Shown here one piece after another: positions 1 through 6,513 of a stretch of 26,323 bases of DNA. The stretch spans positions 1 to 26,323 of the forward strand of contig CAKQIZ010000020.1 of the NCBI GenBank assembly GCA_934247125.1, read 5' to 3'. The translations under genes and the position numbers were made by a program. Position 1 is the stretch's first letter. Every line of letters begins with the position of its first letter. A model generated the notes under the pieces. That model was not told the DNA's origin. It worked only from the letters and a program-made list of their open reading frames with translations, and searched no databases. This stretch comes from an uncultured Clostridia bacterium. Its GTDB lineage: Bacteria > Bacillota > Clostridia > Peptostreptococcales > Anaerovoracaceae.

Positions 1-1335
1 TGCTGATTCCTTTCTGTCTTTTTTGATAGCTTCAAGTATCTGTTTCTTGCTGTTTTCCAGGTATGCTGCCATATCGAGATATTCCTGCAGATCAAGTCCG
101 TATATAGCTGCGATCTCATCAAGAGGAAGATCTGCATATCCCTCGTATCGAGACGGACTGCAGCTGCCTGCAGAACGCTGAGCGGTGATGTGCATGGCTG
201 CGCTTTCCGCGAATACCAGACTTTCCAGAAGTGAATTGCTGGCAAGCCGGTTGGCGCCGTGTACGCCATTGCAGCATGTCTCTCCTGATGCATACAGATG
301 CTCCATCGATGTGCGGCTGTTGAGATCCACATCGACCCCGCCCATGAAATAATGCTGCGCAGGAACTACAGGGAGCCATTCCTTTGTTATGTCATAGCCC
401 TCCTGCAGGCACTTTTCATATATATTCGGAAAGCGTTTTTTCACGTCGATATTTTTTATCGTAAGGAGAGACAGCCAGACGTGTTCAGTTCCGTCTTTTT
501 CCATCTGATCGAATATCGCTTTAGAGACAACGTCGCGCGGAAGCAGCTCATCGATGAATCTGTTTCCGTTTTTATCGTAAAGCTGCGCACCTTCGCCTCT
601 GACTGATTCTGAGATCAGGAATCTTCGCTCGTGTTGTTTCGAGAACAGCGTCGTAGGATGTATCTGTATATAGCTGATGTTTTTCAGTTTGATATCGTGC
701 CTGAGTGATATGGCAAGAGCATCTCCTGTAAGATGCGAAAAATTGGTCGAATTGCTGTATATACCGCCTATGCCTCCGCATGCCCACATTACATTATCTG
801 CGAATACTGCGTGCAGCCTGCCGCCGGCGTCAGACAGCAGTATGCCGTCGCATGTGTTGGCGCGGCAGAGGATATCTACCATTGTGGTATTTGTCACGAC
901 TGTGATATTGTTTCGTCTGTCAACCTGTGACAGGAGCTTGTTCGTTATCTCACGGCCGGTGATATCGTCGTGGTAGAGTATCCTGTTCGTCGAATGAGCG
1001 CCTTCTCTGGTAAATGAGAGATTCCCCGAGTCGCTTTCGAATTCCACACCGTAGTCGATGAGTTCCCGGATCACTCTGCGTGAGTTTCTTATCATGAAAT
1101 CCACAGATTCCGCACGGTTTTCGTAGTGACCGGCGCGCATGGTGTCTTCAAAAAAGCTGTCGTAGTCGTCATCGCTTTTCTGGACGCATATGCCTCCCTG
1201 CGCGAGGAATGAATCGCTTTCTTCAAGATCGCCTTTCGTTATCATCAGTATTTCCATATCACCGGGAAGATGCAGGGCGGTAAAGCATCCGGCTACACCT
1301 GTCCCGACGATTATAACATCATATTTGGTTTTCAT
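1..1335 (-). CDS. nadB: L-aspartate oxidase NadB (partial, C-terminus beyond the left edge)
   Basis: Flavoenzyme that oxidises L-aspartate to iminoaspartate, the first step of de novo NAD synthesis; NadA uses the product. The minus strand reads open for 445 codons from ATG at 1335 to base 1, with no stop. The N-terminus has a Rossmann FAD-binding motif (VIIVGTGVAG, residues 7-16). Further family motifs are an SFLAQGGI segment near 42-49, IHPTT at 225-229, RGEGAQLYD at 246-254, PAQHYFMGG at 325-333 and ASGETCCNGVHGANRLASNS at 349-368. The last two are hallmarks of the NadB/succinate dehydrogenase flavoprotein superfamily and separate it from soluble fumarate reductases together with the nadA neighbour. 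It starts 24 bases after the nadA stop with an AGAAGG site upstream, so the two are one operon. Family members are usually somewhat longer, so only the C-terminal end is missing. nadC may follow outside the window; that is inference. Confidence 0.95.
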   Translation of the reverse strand, partial: MKTKYDVIIVGTGVAGCFTALHLPGDMEILMITKGDLEESDSFLAQGGICVQKSDDDYDSFFEDTMRAGHYENRAESVDFMIRNSRRVIRELIDYGVEFESDSGNLSFTREGAHSTNRILYHDDITGREITNKLLSQVDRRNNITVVTNTTMVDILCRANTCDGILLSDAGGRLHAVFADNVMWACGGIGGIYSNSTNFSHLTGDALAISLRHDIKLKNISYIQIHPTTLFSKQHERRFLISESVRGEGAQLYDKNGNRFIDELLPRDVVSKAIFDQMEKDGTEHVWLSLLTIKNIDVKKRFPNIYEKCLQEGYDITKEWLPVVPAQHYFMGGVDVDLNSRTSMEHLYASGETCCNGVHGANRLASNSLLESLVFAESAAMHITAQRSAGSCSPSRYEGYADLPLDEIAAIYGLDLQEYLDMAAYLENSKKQILEAIKKDRKESA

Positions 1336-1359
1336 GATATGTCAGACCTTCTTTCCGTG

Positions 1360-2268
1360 CTACTCAGAAAGCTTCAGCATCCGCTGCATCGGAGCGTGAG
1401 CTTTTTTCATGAATTCTTCGTCCATGATGACTTCAGTGACTTCGTTTTCGAGGGCATCTATGACTTTGTCCAAAGAGATTTTTTTCATATTCGGGCATAT
1501 CTGCATGTTTCCGGCAGTGTAGAATCTCTTGTCCGGGTTTTTCCTTTTAAGCTGGTAGAAAACGCCCATTTCGGTGGAAATAAGGAATTCCTTGTGGTCG
1601 CTTTCCGTTGCATAGTTGATGATACCTGATGTGCTGCCTACATAGTCTGCAAGTTCAGTGATTTCAGGGCGGCATTCCGGATGTACGAGCAGAAGTGCGT
1701 CAGGGCGGGCTTTTTTCGCTTCGATAACCTGTTCGCGCAGAAGATTGTGATGTACATGACAGTATCCGTCATTGAATATGAAGTTCTTTTCAGGAAGCTG
1801 ATCTGCTATGTAATGTGCGAGGTTCTGGTCAGGTATGAAGTAGATGTTCTTTTCCGGCAGAGCGCTGACGATCTTCAGAGCGTTCGACGAAGTGACGCAT
1901 ACGTCGCTGTGTGCCTTGAGCTCAGCTGTGGAATTCACATAACAGACTACAGCCAAATCGTCGTATTCGGATCTGACTTCCTGTATTTTTTCAACGTCTG
2001 CCATGTGAGCCATAGGACAGTCTGCATCAGCGGCAGGCATCAGCACTTTTTTCCCGGCGTTGAGTATCTTTGCGCTTTCACCCATGAAAGACACGCCGCA
2101 AAGCACGATGATGTCGGCGTCGACCTTGGTCGCCATGTCGCTGAGATAGTATGAATCGCCTATGTAGTCTGCGATGTCCTGAACTTCATCAGGAACGTAG
2201 TAATGCGCCATGATCACTGCGTTTTTTTCTTTCTTCAGATCCTGTATCCTGTGTCTCTTTTCATTCAT
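1360..2268 (-). CDS. nadA: Quinolinate synthase NadA
   Basis: Cytosolic [4Fe-4S] enzyme condensing iminoaspartate with dihydroxyacetone phosphate to quinolinate. The 302-residue length fits the compact NadA type. Visible motifs include AHYYVPDEVQDIADYIGDS (21-39), DADCPMAHM (81-89), YVNSTAELK (110-118), the TSSNA segment (126-130), GYCHVHH (168-174) and HPEC (196-199). The three cluster cysteines expected from the Pyrococcus-type enzyme are most likely Cys84, Cys170 and Cys258 (QICPNM); this mapping is from remembered alignment. Start: ATG at 2268, preceded by AAAGGAG at 2279-2285 (minus-strand sense) with about 10 bases of spacing. It is the promoter-proximal gene of the nadA-nadB operon, transcribed leftward from the promoter at 2357-2385. 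Confidence 0.96.
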   Translation of the reverse strand: MNEKRHRIQDLKKEKNAVIMAHYYVPDEVQDIADYIGDSYYLSDMATKVDADIIVLCGVSFMGESAKILNAGKKVLMPAADADCPMAHMADVEKIQEVRSEYDDLAVVCYVNSTAELKAHSDVCVTSSNALKIVSALPEKNIYFIPDQNLAHYIADQLPEKNFIFNDGYCHVHHNLLREQVIEAKKARPDALLLVHPECRPEITELADYVGSTSGIINYATESDHKEFLISTEMGVFYQLKRKNPDKRFYTAGNMQICPNMKKISLDKVIDALENEVTEVIMDEEFMKKAHAPMQRMLKLSE

Positions 2269-2356
2269 GAATATAAACTCCTTTGTCGATGTCCGCCGGC
2301 AGCAGTGTATCCTGCAGTACCTGGCAGCATGATAAGCTGTATGTCAAATTGTAATG

Positions 2357-2385
2357 AGTATAACATTTTACGGGAAAATAAACAA
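2357..2385 (-). promoter_or_regulatory. Sigma-A-type promoter of nadAB
   Basis: On the minus strand, -35 TTGTTT (2380-2385) and -10 TATACT (2357-2362) are separated by exactly 17 bases. It lies about 90 bases upstream of the nadA start and points at it. An inverted repeat TGTCTT-N10-AAGACA (2392-2413) sits just upstream of the -35 box. Confidence 0.6.
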
Positions 2386-2391
2386 GATAAA

Positions 2392-2413
2392 TGTCTTTAA
2401 AGGTGTCAAGACA
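2392..2413. promoter_or_regulatory. Inverted repeat upstream of the nadAB promoter, possible operator
   Basis: Perfect 6-bp arms TGTCTT (2392-2397) and AAGACA (2408-2413) with a 10-base spacer, ending 7 bases beyond the nadAB -35 box. NAD genes of Bacillota are often controlled by NiaR, but I cannot confirm that this matches the NiaR site, so the regulator is left open. Confidence 0.3.
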
Positions 2414-2433
2414 ATGAAAAAAGCGGATATTTC

Positions 2434-2457
2434 TGCAAAACAGCTGCATGTTTTGCA
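2434..2457. repeat. 24-bp perfect inverted repeat in the nadA/CNNM divergent intergenic region
   Basis: Arms TGCAAAACA (2434-2442) and TGTTTTGCA (2449-2457) are perfectly complementary over 9 bp around a 6-base spacer. There is no T-run on either side, so it is not a terminator. It lies between the nadA promoter and the CNNM gene. The 276 bases 2269-2544 otherwise hold the nadA promoter and AT-rich sequence; I could not settle a promoter for the rightward gene. Confidence 0.5.
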
Positions 2458-2544
2458 AAATACAGGTGCATAGATGGGCGAAAGATGATAAAATAATAGA
2501 CAAATTTTATATATGTTAATGTTTTGAACAAAAGGAGGTATATT

Positions 2545-3921
2545 GTGTCTGTGGCACTAAGCCTTGTTCTTGTAGTGTTTTTTCTTTTGATGAATGCGTT
2601 TTTCGTAGTAGCCGAATTTTCTCTTGTCAGAGTGAGAAAGTCGCAGCTGCAGATAGCTGAGGAGGAGGGGAAAAGCGGAGCGAAAGCGGCTCTTCTCGTG
2701 GCTAATAATGTAAATGCATATCTTTCGGCATGCCAGCTTGGTATAACGCTGGCTTCACTTGCTCTCGGATGGCTGGGTGAGCCGGCTGTATCCGAGCTGA
2801 TACGTCCGGCTGTAGCGATGATGGACATACCTGAGTCGGCTGTTTCAGCGATAGCTGTAGCAGTGGGATTCGCACTGGTTACAGCGCTTCATATAGTGGC
2901 CGGCGAGCTGATACCTAAATCGCTTGCCATATTTTCAACGGACCGCTATGCGCGCTTTACAGCTCTGCCGCTCGTATGGTTTTACAGGATAACAGCGCCG
3001 GTGATGTGGCTGTTCAATTCAGTCACGAACGGAGTCATGAAGCTGATGGGGCATGACGATACTACTGAACAGGAAGTATATACAGAGGAAGAGATCCAGC
3101 TGCTCATCGACGAAAGTACGAAAAGCGGACTGATCGATCCGAAACAGAATGAGTTCGTGGGCAACATATTCGAAATGTACAATAAGGACGTTTGCTCGAT
3201 AATGACGCCGCGAACGGATATGGAGTGTTTCGATCTGAATCTGACGTACAGGGAAAATCTCGAGATGATAAAGCGATGCAAGTATACGAGATATCCGGCA
3301 TGCCGCGGAGACAAGGACCACATAGAAGGCTTCATACATATAAAGGATCTTTACTGGAACGATGAGAAGATCAGCGGAACTAACTATGAGAATCTGCCGG
3401 TGAGGGAGATCATCGCAGTGTCCGAAACGCTTCCGGTCGAGAGGCTTCTTCAGATCATGCAGGACAAGGATACGAAATTCGTGCTTGCGGTGGATGAATA
3501 CGGTGGCACGGCAGGTATCGTGACATTTTCTGATGTGATGGAGCAGATCTTCGGAAGTCTGGATGATGAATATATACAGAACGAGGAGTCGGAGGTCGTG
3601 TTCCTGAGCTACGACAGCTTCCTGATAGACGGATCGCTCCCAGTGGCGGAGCTGATCGAGCTTATGGGCTTCGAGCCCGACAAGGCAGACGAATGTGAGA
3701 CTGCAGCAGGTCTGCTCCTAAATATTTTTGACAAGATACCGTCAGAAGGAGAAGATATCTCCATCGAAGAGAAGAATATAAAGGTGACGTTCACGGTCCT
3801 GGCAATGGACAGAAGGCGCATAGACAGGATAGGCGTAAAAATAGAAAAACAGCAGGCGGAAGGTGCCGGCACGGTTTCAGAAGCAGGCAGAGAGATCGAG
3901 GGAAATGGCAGAGAACTGTAA
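2545..3921 (+). CDS. CNNM/CorC-family membrane protein (DUF21 + CBS pair + CorC-HlyC domain)
   Basis: Integral membrane protein of the hemolysin C / CNNM family, linked to magnesium or other divalent-cation efflux and to cation homeostasis; substrate here is unknown. Start: I choose GTG at 2545 because AAAGGAGG (2531-2538) lies 6 bases upstream; the TTG at 2524 lies upstream of that site and has none of its own. The resulting 458-residue protein begins with a hydrophobic helix followed by MNAFFVVAEFSLVRVRKSQL, the typical DUF21 start. Further hydrophobic segments occupy roughly residues 50-140. Then comes an EEEIQLLIDES acidic linker, a CBS pair starting near the conserved IMTPRTDMECFD and containing VDEYGGTAGIVTFSDVMEQI, and a C-terminal CorC-HlyC domain (DGSLPVAELIELMGFE). 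The tail is short and charged. It faces away from nadA; rpsU follows 150 bases downstream behind its own promoter. Family assignment is firm, transport substrate is not. Confidence 0.9.
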   Translation: MSVALSLVLVVFFLLMNAFFVVAEFSLVRVRKSQLQIAEEEGKSGAKAALLVANNVNAYLSACQLGITLASLALGWLGEPAVSELIRPAVAMMDIPESAVSAIAVAVGFALVTALHIVAGELIPKSLAIFSTDRYARFTALPLVWFYRITAPVMWLFNSVTNGVMKLMGHDDTTEQEVYTEEEIQLLIDESTKSGLIDPKQNEFVGNIFEMYNKDVCSIMTPRTDMECFDLNLTYRENLEMIKRCKYTRYPACRGDKDHIEGFIHIKDLYWNDEKISGTNYENLPVREIIAVSETLPVERLLQIMQDKDTKFVLAVDEYGGTAGIVTFSDVMEQIFGSLDDEYIQNEESEVVFLSYDSFLIDGSLPVAELIELMGFEPDKADECETAAGLLLNIFDKIPSEGEDISIEEKNIKVTFTVLAMDRRRIDRIGVKIEKQQAEGAGTVSEAGREIEGNGREL

Positions 3922-3937
3922 ATCGCACATTCTGATT

Positions 3938-3960
3938 TTTAAAGCTGATTTAAAGCTGAT
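3938..3960 (+). repeat. Tandem direct repeat upstream of the rpsU promoter
   Basis: TTTAAAGCTGAT occurs at 3938-3949 and again at 3949-3960, an 11-base period, and a third TTTAAA follows at 3962-3967. It ends 14 bases before the -35 box, where an AT-rich UP element would sit. Confidence 0.45.
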
Positions 3961-3973
3961 ATTTAAAAAAATG

Positions 3974-4002
3974 TTGCATAACGTCTTATAAAATAGTATA
4001 AT
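3974..4002 (+). promoter_or_regulatory. Strong sigma-A-type promoter of rpsU-yqeY
   Basis: -35 TTGCAT (3974-3979), 17-base spacer, -10 TATAAT (3997-4002, perfect consensus). Transcription would begin near 4009, leaving a leader of about 63 bases before the rpsU start. Confidence 0.8.
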
Positions 4003-4031
4003 AGCAACGTTATAGGCAAGCCGTTCTTAGG

Positions 4032-4051
4032 TTTACAAAGATTTCTGTAAA
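4032..4051 (+). promoter_or_regulatory. Small hairpin in the rpsU leader
   Basis: TTTACA (4032-4037) pairs with TGTAAA (4046-4051) around an 8-base loop, ending 3 bases before the AGGAGG ribosome binding site (4055-4060). AU-rich and weak; it could modulate access to the site, but no function is shown. Confidence 0.3.
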
Positions 4052-4071
4052 GTCAGGAGGTGAAACGGGAA

Positions 4072-4251
4072 ATGGCACAGGTAATAGTAAGAGAAAACGA
4101 AAGCTTAGAAAGCGCTTTAAAGAGATTCAAGAGATCTTGCGCAAGAGACGGAGTCATGTCTGAGCTCAGAAAGAGAGAACATTACGAGAAACCAAGCGTA
4201 AAGAGAAAAAAGAAGTCTGAAGCTGCAAGAAAAAAGGCTAAGAAGTACTAG
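4072..4251 (+). CDS. rpsU: 30S ribosomal protein S21
   Basis: Small-subunit ribosomal protein near the 16S rRNA 3' end. The 59-residue product starts [20 protein letters not shown] and ends in a lysine/arginine-rich tail, which matches bacterial S21 along its whole length. The ATG at 4072 is chosen over the in-frame GTG at 4060, because that GTG overlaps the AGGAGG ribosome binding site (4055-4060) and S21 proteins begin at this methionine; the site-to-start distance of 11 bases is a little long. It leads an operon with yqeY, 33 bases downstream, as in many Bacillota. Confidence 0.98.
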   Translation: MAQVIVRENESLESALKRFKRSCARDGVMSELRKREHYEKPSVKRKKKSEAARKKAKKY

Positions 4252-4284
4252 CTCGCAGACAGACCGGAATAAGAGGTGTTTTAA

Positions 4285-4737
4285 TTGACCTTAAAAGAGA
4301 GACTTAACGCTGACTTTAAGGAAGCGATGAAGAACAAGCAGAAAGTCCGCAAGGACACTATAAGCTTTGTAAGAGCTGCTATAAAGCAGTTCGAAGTGGA
4401 TAACAGGGAAGAAATCGACGATGCAGGTATTGCATCCATTTTAGCCAAACAGGTGAAAATGCGAAAAGACGCCCTCGCTGATTTTGAATCAGCCGGAAGA
4501 ACGGATCTTATAGATGCTTATAACGCAGAAATCGAAGTTCTTACAGAGTATATGCCTAAACAGCTCAGTGCAGATGAGATCGCGGATATCGTGAAAGAGA
4601 CTGCAGCGGCTATGGGTGTGGAACAGGGCAGCGGAAAAGCGTCCATGGGCAGGCTCATGGGAGCGACGATGCCTAAAGTCAAGGGAGTTGCAGACGGCAA
4701 TGATGTGAAAGCTGCTGTGGAGCAGTTCCTTGGATAA
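4285..4737 (+). CDS. yqeY: GatB/YqeY domain protein
   Basis: A 150-residue protein of the YqeY family, which shares the C-terminal tRNA-binding helical domain of GatB/GatE amidotransferases. Its precise role is unsettled; an effect on tRNA handling is usually proposed. Features include the opening MTLKERLNADFKEAMKNKQ, the VRKDTISFVRAAIKQFEVD helix, the YMPKQLSADEI segment near 105-115 and the C-terminal GKASMGRLMGATMPKVKG motif, which is characteristic. The start is a TTG at 4285, supported by GAGGTG at 4273-4278 with 6 bases of spacing and by the family N-terminus. Co-transcribed with rpsU and closed by the terminator at 4767-4803. Confidence 0.95.
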   Translation: MTLKERLNADFKEAMKNKQKVRKDTISFVRAAIKQFEVDNREEIDDAGIASILAKQVKMRKDALADFESAGRTDLIDAYNAEIEVLTEYMPKQLSADEIADIVKETAAAMGVEQGSGKASMGRLMGATMPKVKGVADGNDVKAAVEQFLG

Positions 4738-4766
4738 ACATACAACATATAGATAATGTTTGACAG

Positions 4767-4803
4767 GTGGTGATGGTATTTAAAGATATCATCACCACTT
4801 TTT
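4767..4803 (+). terminator. Rho-independent terminator of rpsU-yqeY
   Basis: A 13-bp stem (4767-4779 with 4786-4798, core GTGGTGAT/ATCACCAC, one G-U pair) has a 6-base loop and is followed by TTTTT. Strong canonical terminator 29 bases after the yqeY stop. Confidence 0.92.
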
Positions 4804-4811
4804 ACATGTTT

Positions 4812-4831
4812 TTGGAATTTTCTTGGAATTT
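4812..4831 (+). repeat. Tandem TTGGAATTT repeat upstream of the CHAP-gene promoter
   Basis: TTGGAATTT at 4812-4820 and 4823-4831, an 11-base period that puts both on the same helix face, 4 bases before the -35 box. Candidate activator site or AT-rich upstream element. Confidence 0.4.
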
Positions 4832-4835
4832 GCTG

Positions 4836-4865
4836 TTGTAATCACGCATTTTAAGATGGTATAAT
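4836..4865 (+). promoter_or_regulatory. Promoter of the CHAP/SH3 wall-hydrolase gene
   Basis: -35 TTGTAA (4836-4841), 18-base spacer, -10 TATAAT (4860-4865). The start site would fall near 4872, just before the 26-bp palindrome at 4879-4904, leaving a leader of about 90 bases. Confidence 0.7.
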
Positions 4866-4878
4866 TTTTAACAAATCA

Positions 4879-4904
4879 CAATATCGGACGATCGACCGAT
4901 ATTG
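4879..4904 (+). promoter_or_regulatory. 26-bp near-perfect palindrome in the leader of the CHAP/SH3 gene
   Basis: Arms CAATATCGG (4879-4887) and CCGATATTG (4896-4904) are perfectly complementary, and the centre CGATCG (4889-4894) is itself a palindrome; only the A/A pair 4888/4895 breaks symmetry. It begins at about +8 of the predicted transcript, the position of a repressor operator or of a 5' hairpin. Confidence 0.55.
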
Positions 4905-4964
4905 GCGGTATTTATGTGGAATAGTATTTATTATGAGATCATGACACTTGAGAAAGGAAGAGAG

Positions 4965-6341
4965 ATGAAGAAGGTTTTTTCTCTGGTATTGTCTTTCGTG
5001 ATCGCAGCGGCGATCGTGGTACCGGCAATGACAACAGAAAGTGAAGCAGCTTTCAGTGCGAGAACTACTGTACCTGCATACGGCTCTGCAGCAGGTTCGG
5101 CATATTATTATACGAACAGCAATATATTCTACAGCTCCGGATACGGACCGAATCAGGTGAAGAGAAGCGACGGAAAGTATGTCACGGGAAACTGCACGTG
5201 GTATGCATATGGTCGTGCGAGTGAGATACTGGGAAGGACTTTCAACTCGAATTTCCGATGGGATGCGTCGAGCTGGTGGGATATAAACAAAAAAGGAAAC
5301 TACTACCCTTACGGAAGCACTCCGAAGGTCGGAGCTATCGCATGTTACAGTACGCATGTGGCGATCGTTGAAAAAGTCGTTAACGGGCAGCCGTATGTAT
5401 CAGAGTCGAGCTGGACGCTTTCATCATCAAGGCCTGCCTCAGCATCGGATATCGTGTTCCATTACGGTACTCCGTGGAGCGGCAGCCTCAAAGGATACAT
5501 ATACATAACAGACGACACGTCGACTGCTGATGAAACTGTCAGCGCAGACTACAGCGTAAAGATCACCGACAGTGACCTCAACATGAGGACAGGCCCCGGC
5601 ACTGAATACACAAGGATCGGATATGTCAAGCAGGGTACATACAAAGTCGATCGTGAGTGCGGCAACTGGGTGAGACTTGCTGACAGCGGCTACTGGGTAT
5701 GCAAAAGCTACGTTACGAAAGTAGAGACGAAGCCGAGTGACATCGTCGATACAGGAACTGACACGAACTACAAGGTGAGCATCACGACTGTAAATCTCAA
5801 TATGAGAACAGGTCCGGGGGTATCGTACACGAGAAAAGGGTATATCAATCCGGGAACCTATACTATAGTAAAGACTACAGGAACCTGGGGACTCGTTCAG
5901 GAGACCGGCTACTGGGTATGCCTGGAATACACTGAGAAGGTAAGTGATAGCGGCAGCAGCGGTGGAAATAACAGCAGCTATCAGGTAAAGATAAATACAG
6001 CTGCACTCAATATGAGGACAGGCCCGGGAACGAACTACAGCTCCAAGGGGCTCCTGCTGATAGGCAGCAAGTGCACTATAATAGATACTAAGGACGGCTG
6101 GGGCCAGATGAGTGAAAACGGCTACTGGATCAAGCTGGAATACACTACTCCTGTCGATGCAGAGTACAACGTCAAGGTGACCGACAGCGATCTCAATATG
6201 AGGACAGGTCCGGGAACATCGTACAGCAGAAAAGGATATGTATCTCCGGGAGTGCATACTATCGTAGATACAGACGGGGGCTGGGGCAAGCTCAAGAGCA
6301 ACGGCTACTGGATAAAACTGTCGTATACTACAAAAATATAA
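4965..6341 (+). CDS. Secreted CHAP-domain peptidoglycan hydrolase with four SH3 repeats
   Basis: Predicted exported wall hydrolase that cleaves peptide or amide bonds of peptidoglycan. Start: ATG at 4965 after AAAGGAAG/GAGAG is chosen over the upstream TTG (4902) because it begins a classic signal peptide, MKKVFSLVLSFVIAAAIVV, with a likely cleavage after SEA near residue 28. The 458-residue protein then has a CHAP domain: catalytic Cys77 in GNCTWYAYGRA, His131 in THVAIVEKV, and probably Glu147 in VSESSW. Four SH3-type (SH3_3) repeats follow, each carrying LNMRTGPG, at about residues 205, 278, 348 and 410, each ending in a GYW(V/I) strand. Linkers are Gly/Ser/Thr rich. There is no LPXTG anchor, so retention would be through the SH3 repeats. 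Monocistronic by promoter and terminator position. Could be an autolysin or a remodelling enzyme. Confidence 0.93.
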   Translation: MKKVFSLVLSFVIAAAIVVPAMTTESEAAFSARTTVPAYGSAAGSAYYYTNSNIFYSSGYGPNQVKRSDGKYVTGNCTWYAYGRASEILGRTFNSNFRWDASSWWDINKKGNYYPYGSTPKVGAIACYSTHVAIVEKVVNGQPYVSESSWTLSSSRPASASDIVFHYGTPWSGSLKGYIYITDDTSTADETVSADYSVKITDSDLNMRTGPGTEYTRIGYVKQGTYKVDRECGNWVRLADSGYWVCKSYVTKVETKPSDIVDTGTDTNYKVSITTVNLNMRTGPGVSYTRKGYINPGTYTIVKTTGTWGLVQETGYWVCLEYTEKVSDSGSSGGNNSSYQVKINTAALNMRTGPGTNYSSKGLLLIGSKCTIIDTKDGWGQMSENGYWIKLEYTTPVDAEYNVKVTDSDLNMRTGPGTSYSRKGYVSPGVHTIVDTDGGWGKLKSNGYWIKLSYTTKI

Positions 6342-6400
6342 GTGCTGCACAAATGATGCGGTACATATGATGTATTTCAATAAATAAGAATTGATGCTGT

Positions 6401-6441
6401 GATAGCCTGCTTGCATTATATGTTAAGCGGGCTATCGTTTT
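6401..6441 (+). terminator. Terminator of the CHAP/SH3 gene
   Basis: GATAGCCTGCTT (6401-6412) pairs with AAGCGGGCTATC (6425-6436) over 12 bp with one G-U pair and a 12-base loop, followed by GTTTT. It lies 60 bases after the stop codon. Confidence 0.75.
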
Positions 6442-6451
6442 ATATGATGTG

Positions 6452-6493
6452 CGCATATCTGCAGCTCCGGCAGGCAGCCGGTGCAGAGATGCG
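6452..6493 (+). promoter_or_regulatory. GC-rich stem-loop just upstream of the ygiQ ribosome binding site
   Basis: Three stacked helices: CGCAT/ATGCG (6452-6456 with 6489-6493), an A-G mismatch, TCTGCA/TGCAGA (6458-6463 with 6482-6487), a 3-base bulge, CCGGC/GCCGG (6467-6471 with 6477-6481) and a 5-base loop. No T-run follows, so it is not a terminator; the AGGCGGTG ribosome binding site of ygiQ begins 9 bases later. Likely a leader structure. I could not place a confident promoter between the 6436 terminator and the gene. Confidence 0.5.
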
Positions 6494-6513
6494 GCATATC
6501 CAGGCGGTGTTTT

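Noticed and set aside
2524..2544. Upstream TTG start for the CNNM gene
   Set aside because: The codon precedes the AAAGGAGG ribosome binding site, which serves the GTG at 2545.
4902..4964. Upstream TTG start giving 21 extra residues on the wall hydrolase
   Set aside because: It would place a polar stretch before the signal peptide and start inside the palindrome; ATG 4965 has a ribosome binding site and a canonical signal sequence.
5439..6416. 325-codon minus-strand frame opposite the CHAP/SH3 gene
   Set aside because: It mirrors the internal repeats of the plus gene and lacks a promoter, ribosome binding site and known motifs.
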